A DNA stretch of 64,000 nt from Oceanospirillum beijerinckii DSM 7166 (lineage in GTDB: Bacteria > Pseudomonadota > Gammaproteobacteria > Pseudomonadales > Halomonadaceae). The notes below the pieces were generated by a model, which searched no databases, was not told the origin of the DNA, and saw only the letters and a program-made list of their open reading frames with translations. The position numbers and the translations under genes were made by a program. The DNA lies in NCBI RefSeq assembly GCF_000422425.1, contig NZ_KE383829.1, positions 102,685 to 166,684 of the forward strand, in the 5' to 3' direction. Below, one piece after another: positions 57,916-64,000 of this stretch; within the stretch, counting starts at the first letter, position 1; every line of letters starts with the position of its first letter.

Positions 57916-59621
57916 GTGGACAATCACCAATGCGAGAGCAGCCTAGTTCGGCCATTATAGGCTTTCGTTATCCTATTGCCCTTATTGTTCTTGCTATTGC
58001 TGCCTTGATGCTCGCGGGGCGTATGATTCAGTTGCATATTGCTGACCGAGAGTTCCTGCAGGAGCAGGGTGATAACCGCAGTGTGCGTATTGATGAGATT
58101 CCTGCGTATCGAGGCATGATTCTGGATCGTAACGGTGAGCCTCTCGCGGTCAGTACGCCTGTGACCACCGTTTGGGCCAACCCCAAGCGTTTTAATGCTA
58201 CTGATGCACAAGTTCGTAAATTGGCAGAAAAACTGTCGATTCCCTATTCGAGCTTGAAAAGTAAGCTGATGTGGGCGCAAGAGAATGCCAAAGGTTTTAT
58301 CTATCTAAAGCGCCATATGATTCCGGCAGATGCAGAAGAGGTGTTTGATCTTAAGCTCAAAGGGGTTTATGCCAAGCATGAATATAAGCGCTACTATCCT
58401 GCCCACGAAATGGCTGCCCACATTGTCGGTTTTACCAATATTGATGATATCGGCCAGGAAGGTCTGGAGCTGGCGTTTGATGAATTTCTTACCGGTGAGA
58501 TCGGTAAAAAGAAGATTTTGAAGGATCGGCGTGGTTTGGTTTTTCGGGATCTGCAGATGATTCAGCAGCCGGAGCACGGTAAAAACCTTGAACTGACTAT
58601 TGATTTGAAATTGCAGTTTATGGCCTATCGTGAATTAAAGGCTGCAGTGGATCAGCATAACGCCAAAACAGGTGCGGTTGTGATGTTGGATGCCAAGACG
58701 GGTGAAGTATTGGCAATGGTCAACCAGCCTTCGTTTAATCCCAACGACAGATCTCAGTTGGATGTGGCCGCGACTAAGAATCGTGCGTTGATCGATCTGT
58801 TTGAGCCGGGTTCTACTGTTAAACCTTTGACCATTGCGGCAGCGATTGCCAGTGGTAATTATAAAGCTGATGATGTGATTAATACGGCGCCGGGGTATAT
58901 GCGTTTGGGTTCTCAAACCATCCGTGATTTTCGTAACTACGGTGACCTTAGCATGACAGGTATTATTACTAAGTCCAGTAACGTGGGGGTTGCACGTATT
59001 GCTTTGTCAATGGCAGAAGACACGGTTGCTAATTTCCTGCAGCAGTTGGGTTTGGGGCAGAGCACGGGTTCAGGTTTTCCTGGTGAAGGTGTAGGTACTC
59101 TGGTCATTCCGCGGGCAAGGGAGAAAGCTCGTATTGCGACGATGGCTTACGGGTATGGTCTTTCAGTAACGTCGTTGCAATTGGCACAGGCTTATCAGGT
59201 GATTGCAAATAAAGGTCTGAAAAAGCCGGTGCGTATTTTAAAAAGTGTTGAGGCTTTGCCAGCGGAGCAGCTGATGCCAGAAAAAATGGCTCAGGCCGTT
59301 GTTGAAATGATGGAAACCGTTACTCTGCCGGGAGGCACTGGTACTCGTGCTAAAGTTCCGGGTTATCGTGTAGCGGGTAAAACAGGTACGGTGCATAAGA
59401 TCGGCAGTAGTGGTGGCTACGATTATGAATATATGGCTGTTTTTGCCGGTATTGCTCCGGTGAGTGATCCCCGTATTGTCACCATAATATGGGTCGATAG
59501 CCCTTCTGGTCAGGAGTATCACGGCGGTGAAGTGGCTGCCCCTATTTTTGGTCGCATTATGGGGAATGCTTTGCGTTATCTGAATGTGCCGCCTGATAAG
59601 ATTGAAGAAGAGGAGCAGTAA
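57912..59621 (+). CDS. ftsI: Septal peptidoglycan transpeptidase FtsI (PBP3)
   Basis: Class B penicillin-binding protein (569 residues) that cross-links septal peptidoglycan with FtsW. It has an N-terminal membrane helix (about 18-40), a pedestal domain and the transpeptidase domain. The active-site motifs are S301-TVK304, S355-S356-N357 and K490-T-G. ATG 57912 overlaps the ftsL stop. The following murE begins five bases after its stop. Confidence 0.97.
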   Translation: MSGQSPMREQPSSAIIGFRYPIALIVLAIAALMLAGRMIQLHIADREFLQEQGDNRSVRIDEIPAYRGMILDRNGEPLAVSTPVTTVWANPKRFNATDAQVRKLAEKLSIPYSSLKSKLMWAQENAKGFIYLKRHMIPADAEEVFDLKLKGVYAKHEYKRYYPAHEMAAHIVGFTNIDDIGQEGLELAFDEFLTGEIGKKKILKDRRGLVFRDLQMIQQPEHGKNLELTIDLKLQFMAYRELKAAVDQHNAKTGAVVMLDAKTGEVLAMVNQPSFNPNDRSQLDVAATKNRALIDLFEPGSTVKPLTIAAAIASGNYKADDVINTAPGYMRLGSQTIRDFRNYGDLSMTGIITKSSNVGVARIALSMAEDTVANFLQQLGLGQSTGSGFPGEGVGTLVIPRAREKARIATMAYGYGLSVTSLQLAQAYQVIANKGLKKPVRILKSVEALPAEQLMPEKMAQAVVEMMETVTLPGGTGTRAKVPGYRVAGKTGTVHKIGSSGGYDYEYMAVFAGIAPVSDPRIVTIIWVDSPSGQEYHGGEVAAPIFGRIMGNALRYLNVPPDKIEEEEQ

Positions 59622-59625
59622 GCCT

Positions 59626-61221
59626 GTGCCTGATCGTTACTTACGGAGTATCTGTTCTGCTCTACAAGCACTTTTCCCGCACTTCTTCTGTCCAGATAAT
59701 CTATCTGGACAGCTGCGTTTAGACTCCCGTCAGGTGCAGAGTGGTGATCTGTTTATTGCTCTGCAAGGCAGTCAGTTAGATGGACGTCGGTTTATCCCTG
59801 CTGCTATTGAGCAAGGTGCTGCCTTGGTATTGGTTGAGTCTGATCAGGATCTGTGTTCGTTTGAGCCCGCTGTTGGCGATGATGGGCTGGTAAATAATAA
59901 GCAGGCTGTTGTGGTTGAGCTAACAGATCTACGCCGCCGCCTGGGACAGTGGTTGTTTGAAGCCAGCAATATTAATGACCCGCGTTTTACCCTCATAGGC
60001 GTTACAGGTACCAATGGTAAAACGTCGGTTAGCCACTATCTGGCGCAACTGCTGGAAAGCCTGCACAAGCAAACCGCAGTGATTGGCACTGTAGGTATCG
60101 GTGCCTTGGATAGCCTGAAAACCGCAACGCATACCACCCCCGACCTGATCTCTTTACATCAGACATTGGACCAGCTGTTTCAGCAAGGTTTTTACCATCA
60201 GGCGATGGAAGTCTCTTCTCATGCGTTGGACCAGCAGAGAACCGCGGGTGTGCCGTTTACGGCCGCAGCGTTTACCAATCTCAGTCGTGATCATTTGGAT
60301 TATCATGGTTCTATGCAGGCCTATGGTGAAGCTAAGTTGAAACTGTTTCAGCAGCCAGGTTTGCCCTTGGCTGTAGTCAACCTTGATGATGCTTTTGCTG
60401 AGCAGATTATGCTAAAGCACAGTGCAGAGCAGTGCTTGACTTACAGTTTGTCCAATAGCGCTGCAGATCTTTATTGTCAGCAGATCACTGCAACAACCGA
60501 AGGTTTTCAGCTGCAACTGGCAGGGCGCTGGGGGGAGCATCAATTAGATCTACCTCTGTTAGGGCAATTTAATATCGCCAATGTACTGTCAGCTTTGTTA
60601 ACCCTGCTCGGTTTGGGTTTTGACCTTCAGGCGCTTTATCAGTCCGTGAGCCAGCTTAAACCGGTTCCGGGGCGCATGCAGTTGGTGACTACTGCTCAGG
60701 CAGAAGATCGAAAGGTAGATCAGGCGCAGGATAGTGGCCTGCTTCAAGCGCCTAAGGTTGTCGTGGATTATGCTCATACGCCAGATGCGTTGGACAATGC
60801 CCTGAGAGCTGTGCGGGAGCATCTGCAAGGGCGTCTGTGGTGTGTCTTTGGTTGTGGAGGCGATCGAGATAGAGGTAAGCGCCCTCTGATGGCGCAGGCT
60901 GCTGAGAAACTGGCGGACTGTGTCGTAGTGACCAGTGATAATCCGCGCACAGAAGATCCGCAGCAGATTATTGCTGATACCTGCCGGGGGCTGAGCAACC
61001 CTGCCGTATTAGTGGAAGTGGATCGTCAGCGGGCTATCCAACAAACCTTGTTATTGGCTAACGCTGATGATGTGGTTTTGCTGGCGGGGAAGGGTCATGA
61101 AGCCTATCAGGAAATCGACACAGAACGTTTTGATTTTGATGATGTTGAGCAAGCGAAACAGGCTCAACGGTTGTATTTAGAGCAAGCCCAAAAAAATAAC
61201 TCACAGGGAGAAGCAAAGTGA
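59626..61221 (+). CDS. murE: UDP-MurNAc-tripeptide synthetase MurE
   Basis: Ligase (531 residues) that adds meso-diaminopimelate to UDP-MurNAc-L-Ala-D-Glu. The ATP loop is GVTGTNGKTSVSHYL near 125-139. The DNPR motif in TSDNPRTEDP marks specificity for meso-DAP. The GTG at 59626 is chosen because GAGGAG stands eight bases upstream, at the end of ftsI; an earlier in-frame start would lie inside ftsI. The stop overlaps the murF start. Confidence 0.95.
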   Translation: MPDRYLRSICSALQALFPHFFCPDNLSGQLRLDSRQVQSGDLFIALQGSQLDGRRFIPAAIEQGAALVLVESDQDLCSFEPAVGDDGLVNNKQAVVVELTDLRRRLGQWLFEASNINDPRFTLIGVTGTNGKTSVSHYLAQLLESLHKQTAVIGTVGIGALDSLKTATHTTPDLISLHQTLDQLFQQGFYHQAMEVSSHALDQQRTAGVPFTAAAFTNLSRDHLDYHGSMQAYGEAKLKLFQQPGLPLAVVNLDDAFAEQIMLKHSAEQCLTYSLSNSAADLYCQQITATTEGFQLQLAGRWGEHQLDLPLLGQFNIANVLSALLTLLGLGFDLQALYQSVSQLKPVPGRMQLVTTAQAEDRKVDQAQDSGLLQAPKVVVDYAHTPDALDNALRAVREHLQGRLWCVFGCGGDRDRGKRPLMAQAAEKLADCVVVTSDNPRTEDPQQIIADTCRGLSNPAVLVEVDRQRAIQQTLLLANADDVVLLAGKGHEAYQEIDTERFDFDDVEQAKQAQRLYLEQAQKNNSQGEAK

Positions 61222-62615
61222 TCCGTGCTATTACTTTTTCCGAGTTACAGCAGCGTTTTGGCGGTGAGTTGATTAACGGTGATCTGGCATTTGAGCGTCT
61301 GGTGATAGATTCCCGCCAAGTTGAAGCAGGTGATCTGTTTCTGGCTGTTAAGGGTGCGCGCTTTGATGCTCATCAGTTTGTTCCCCAGGTTATTGAAGCA
61401 GGTGCAGCGGGTTTAGTGGTCAGTGAGTCACAGGACTGTGGTCTACCGCAGTGGCTGGTGCCGGATACTCAGCTGGCGCTGGGGCAAATCGGTCAGTTTA
61501 ATCGTGATCGTTTTGCTTCACCTGTTATTGGTGTGACAGGTAACAGTGGTAAAACCACGGTTAAAGAGATGCTGGGTGCGATTTTGACGCAAACAGGCAA
61601 CACCTTGATCACGCAAGGAAATCTGAATAACGAGTTTGGCGTACCCTTAACCCTTCTGCGTCTGAGTGAGGAGTATCAGTCTGCCGTGATTGAGTTAGGT
61701 GCAAACCATCTGGGTGAAATTGCCTATACTGCAGCCCTGGCACAACCTCATGTCGGTATCGTGCTGAATGTCACCGGTGCCCATGTGGGTGAGTTTGGTT
61801 CTATGGATAATATCGCTCAGGCTAAAGGCGAGCTGATTACGGCGCTGGGTGATAGTGGCATTGCGGTGATTAACGCCGATGATGCATTTGCTGCTCAATG
61901 GTATCGGCAGGCTGGAGGGCGTCAGGTGATGCTGTTCAGTGCTGAGAGTGAAAATAAAAGCCGGCTTGAGCTGTTAATGGCAGCAGATAATGGGAGAACT
62001 CAATGGCTTACAAGCCGGAATATTCGCCGCAACGATCTGGGTTATAGCTTTGAGCTATGTTTTTCCGGTAGTGAAGTCACGGTTAATCTGCAGGTGCCGG
62101 GACGGCATAATGTTTCTAACGCCTTGGCAGCTGCGGCAGCGGCTTTTGCTATTGGTCTTAAGGCGGAACAGATTGTGACTGGGTTAGAATCATTCTGTGG
62201 TGTCAGCGGGCGCTTACAGACTGTTACCGGGTTAAAGGGTGCGACTGTGCTAAACGACAGTTACAATGCCAACCCCGGTTCAGTTCGGGTGGCGATAGAT
62301 ACTCTGACCGATTATCCCGGTCAGCAGATTTTGGTGCTGGGTGATATTGGTGAATTAGGCGATAGCAGCTCAGAGGCTCACTATGAGCTGGGGTTGTATG
62401 CCAAACGAGCCGGTGTTGATCGCTTGCTGACTTTAGGTGATGACAGTGAACAAGCCTCTTTGGCTTTTGGTGCTGGTAGCAGCCATTGGTGGGACAGAGA
62501 GCGGTTAATAGAAGAATTAATGACGCAACTACAAGCGGATTGCACGGTATTAATTAAAGGCTCACGTGCAGCAGCTATGGAGCTTGTAGTGGAGGCGATC
62601 AAACTTAAGCGATAA
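61218..62615 (+). CDS. murF: UDP-MurNAc-tripeptide D-alanyl-D-alanine ligase MurF
   Basis: Ligase (465 residues) that adds D-Ala-D-Ala, giving the UDP-MurNAc-pentapeptide. The ATP loop is [15 protein letters not shown] near 108-122, and [18 protein letters not shown] lies near 346-363. It starts at GTG 61218, with GGGAG upstream and a four-base overlap with murE. Confidence 0.97.
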   Translation: MIRAITFSELQQRFGGELINGDLAFERLVIDSRQVEAGDLFLAVKGARFDAHQFVPQVIEAGAAGLVVSESQDCGLPQWLVPDTQLALGQIGQFNRDRFASPVIGVTGNSGKTTVKEMLGAILTQTGNTLITQGNLNNEFGVPLTLLRLSEEYQSAVIELGANHLGEIAYTAALAQPHVGIVLNVTGAHVGEFGSMDNIAQAKGELITALGDSGIAVINADDAFAAQWYRQAGGRQVMLFSAESENKSRLELLMAADNGRTQWLTSRNIRRNDLGYSFELCFSGSEVTVNLQVPGRHNVSNALAAAAAAFAIGLKAEQIVTGLESFCGVSGRLQTVTGLKGATVLNDSYNANPGSVRVAIDTLTDYPGQQILVLGDIGELGDSSSEAHYELGLYAKRAGVDRLLTLGDDSEQASLAFGAGSSHWWDRERLIEELMTQLQADCTVLIKGSRAAAMELVVEAIKLKR

Positions 62616-62643
62616 AAACGATAATTTAGGATTAAATCGACCC

Positions 62644-63726
62644 ATGCTTCTGATTATTGCGGACTGGTTTGCCCAGTACTACAGCCCATTCAGTGTATTC
62701 AGTTATTTGACGTTAAGGGCTATTCTGGGGGTGCTGACCGCGTTGGCATTTTCTCTGGTTCTCGGCCCTTATATGATCCGCAAACTGGTTGAGGCTCAAA
62801 TCGGTCAGGCGGTACGTAATGATGGTCCCCAAAGCCATCTGAGTAAAAATGGCACGCCAACCATGGGCGGTGCTTTGATTATCAGCGCCATTGCGATCAG
62901 TACCCTGTTATGGGCTGATCTGAGTAACCGCTATGTGTGGGTGGTACTGCTGGTCACTTTGCTGTTTGCTGCGATTGGCTGGGTGGATGACTACCGCAAA
63001 GTGGTGGAGAAAAACCCCCGAGGTCTGCCTGCAAAATGGAAATATTTCTGGCAATCGGTGACCGGTGCGGGAGCGGCAATTTTTCTGTTTACTACTGCGC
63101 CAAGCCTGGCTGAGACCTCGTTGATTATCCCTTTCTTTAAAGACTTTGCCTGGGAGATGGGCATCTTCTTTGTCATTCTGACCTACTTTGTGATTGTGGG
63201 GACCAGTAATGCGGTTAATCTGACCGACGGCTTGGATGGTCTGGCAATTCTGCCAACGGTATTGGTAGGGTCGGCACTGGGTGTGTTTGCTTACTTGTCC
63301 GGTCACCTGCAGTTTGCGAGCTATCTGAATATACCTTACATCGCAGGTGCTGGTGAGTTGGTGGTGTTCTGTGCCACGATTGCCGGTGCGGGTTTAGGCT
63401 TCCTGTGGTTTAACACCTACCCTGCTCAGGTTTTTATGGGCGATGTGGGTTCTTTGGCTCTGGGTGCTGCGCTGGGTGTTGTAGCCGTGATTGTGCGTCA
63501 GGAGATCGTGCTGTTTATTATGGGCGGCGTGTTTGTGATGGAAACGGTGTCTGTAATTTTACAGGTCGGCTCTTATAAGCTGACTGGGCGTCGTATTTTT
63601 CGTATGGCACCAATACATCATCACTTTGAACTAAAGGGTTGGCCGGAGCCACGGGTGATTGTTCGCTTCTGGATTATTACGGTCATTCTGGTATTGATTG
63701 GGCTGTCTACTTTAAAACTGCGCTAA
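62644..63726 (+). CDS. mraY: Phospho-MurNAc-pentapeptide transferase MraY
   Basis: Integral membrane enzyme (360 residues, about ten helices) that transfers phospho-MurNAc-pentapeptide to undecaprenyl phosphate, making lipid I. It has [11 protein letters not shown] near 71-81, the DDYRK aspartate pair near 115-119, [10 protein letters not shown] near 196-205 and the HHHFE motif near 325-329. It follows murF by 28 bp. Confidence 0.98.
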   Translation: MLLIIADWFAQYYSPFSVFSYLTLRAILGVLTALAFSLVLGPYMIRKLVEAQIGQAVRNDGPQSHLSKNGTPTMGGALIISAIAISTLLWADLSNRYVWVVLLVTLLFAAIGWVDDYRKVVEKNPRGLPAKWKYFWQSVTGAGAAIFLFTTAPSLAETSLIIPFFKDFAWEMGIFFVILTYFVIVGTSNAVNLTDGLDGLAILPTVLVGSALGVFAYLSGHLQFASYLNIPYIAGAGELVVFCATIAGAGLGFLWFNTYPAQVFMGDVGSLALGAALGVVAVIVRQEIVLFIMGGVFVMETVSVILQVGSYKLTGRRIFRMAPIHHHFELKGWPEPRVIVRFWIITVILVLIGLSTLKLR

Positions 63727-63806
63727 TGGCGCAGTTTCCGCTTGCTGGGCAGCCTGTCGCAGTTGTCGCTCAGGAAGAAAGACTGTCGAAAACAGTAGGC
63801 TGTTAT

Positions 63807-63823
63807 GAGCCTGAAATAGGCTC
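63807..63823 (+). repeat. Hairpin before murD
   Basis: GAGCCT 63807-63812 and AGGCTC 63818-63823 around GAAAT, in the 123-bp mraY-murD gap. Confidence 0.4.
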
Positions 63824-63849
63824 AAGAGTATAAGTAAGAGGATAAGGTT

Positions 63850-64000
63850 TTGCCACACTCCGTCATCATAGGTTTAGGTCAGACAGGTTTGTCTTGTGCT
63901 CGTTATCTGGCAAAAAAAGGCGTGGATTTTGCGGTAGCTGATACTCGCTTTAAGCCGCCTATGTTGGAGCAGTTGGAAGATGAATTTCCTGAGCTGGAGA
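63850..64000 (+). CDS. murD: UDP-MurNAc-L-alanine D-glutamate ligase MurD (5' part)
   Basis: The first 50 codons of murD run off the right edge. The N-terminal Rossmann-like part reads SVIIGLGQTGLSCARYLAKK near residues 4-23, which is the MurD uracil-binding signature. MurD adds D-glutamate to UDP-MurNAc-L-Ala. The start is taken as TTG 63850, with AGAGGATAAGG just upstream; no ATG or GTG in frame fits better in the visible sequence. Confidence 0.9.
   Translation, partial: MPHSVIIGLGQTGLSCARYLAKKGVDFAVADTRFKPPMLEQLEDEFPELE

Overview
This 64 kb window is a chromosomal core segment of a gammaproteobacterium. From residue composition of the proteins and gene order I infer a marine, Oceanospirillales-like relative of Pseudomonas; I could not run a search. 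From mreB onward the order (gatBAC / mreBCD-maf-rng-yhdP-tldD-darP-pmbA / mgtE / ptsO-rapZ-ptsN-hpf-rpoN-lptBAC-kdsC-kdsD / mlaFEDCB-ibaG-murA-hisG-hisD / degS-like / nif3 / zapG / zapE / rplM-rpsI / petABC / sspAB / diaA-yraN-lpoA / rsmI-rnpB-rsmH-ftsL-ftsI-murE-murF-mraY-murD) closely resembles the arrangement I remember for Pseudomonas. No prophage, transposon, CRISPR array, tRNA or rRNA gene was seen.

The left 8.6 kb is the accessory part: a dCache chemoreceptor with a structured leader, a MocR-type regulator divergent from a LysE-type exporter with a cluster of TTGTCA/TGACAA operator half-sites between them, an Asp/Glu racemase flanked by two kinds of tandem repeat, a 3-methyladenine glycosylase-like gene, a phosphate transporter with its PhoU-like partner, and a stand-alone diguanylate cyclase.

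From 8.8 to 42.4 kb the genes serve translation fidelity (GatCAB), rod shape and envelope assembly (MreBCD, YhdP, LptABC, KdsC/D, Mla, MurA), nitrogen PTS and sigma-54, and histidine synthesis. From 42.5 to 56 kb come a periplasmic stress protease, division factors ZapG and ZapE, ribosomal proteins L13/S9, the cytochrome bc1 complex, SspA/SspB and LpoA. RNase P RNA lies at 56.06-56.42 kb, followed by the division and cell-wall (dcw) cluster, which runs off the right edge inside murD. The dcw cluster here lacks mraZ.

No wholly new multi-gene system was found. The points most worth a second look are small: mreC appears to start at an ATT codon; the chemoreceptor leader can fold into a three-way junction; the MocR/LysE intergenic region carries an operator array overlapping both promoters; and there are several short tandem duplications (a 9-copy hexamer, about five 17-bp repeats, a 19-bp doublet, and an in-frame 15-bp doublet at the end of mlaC).
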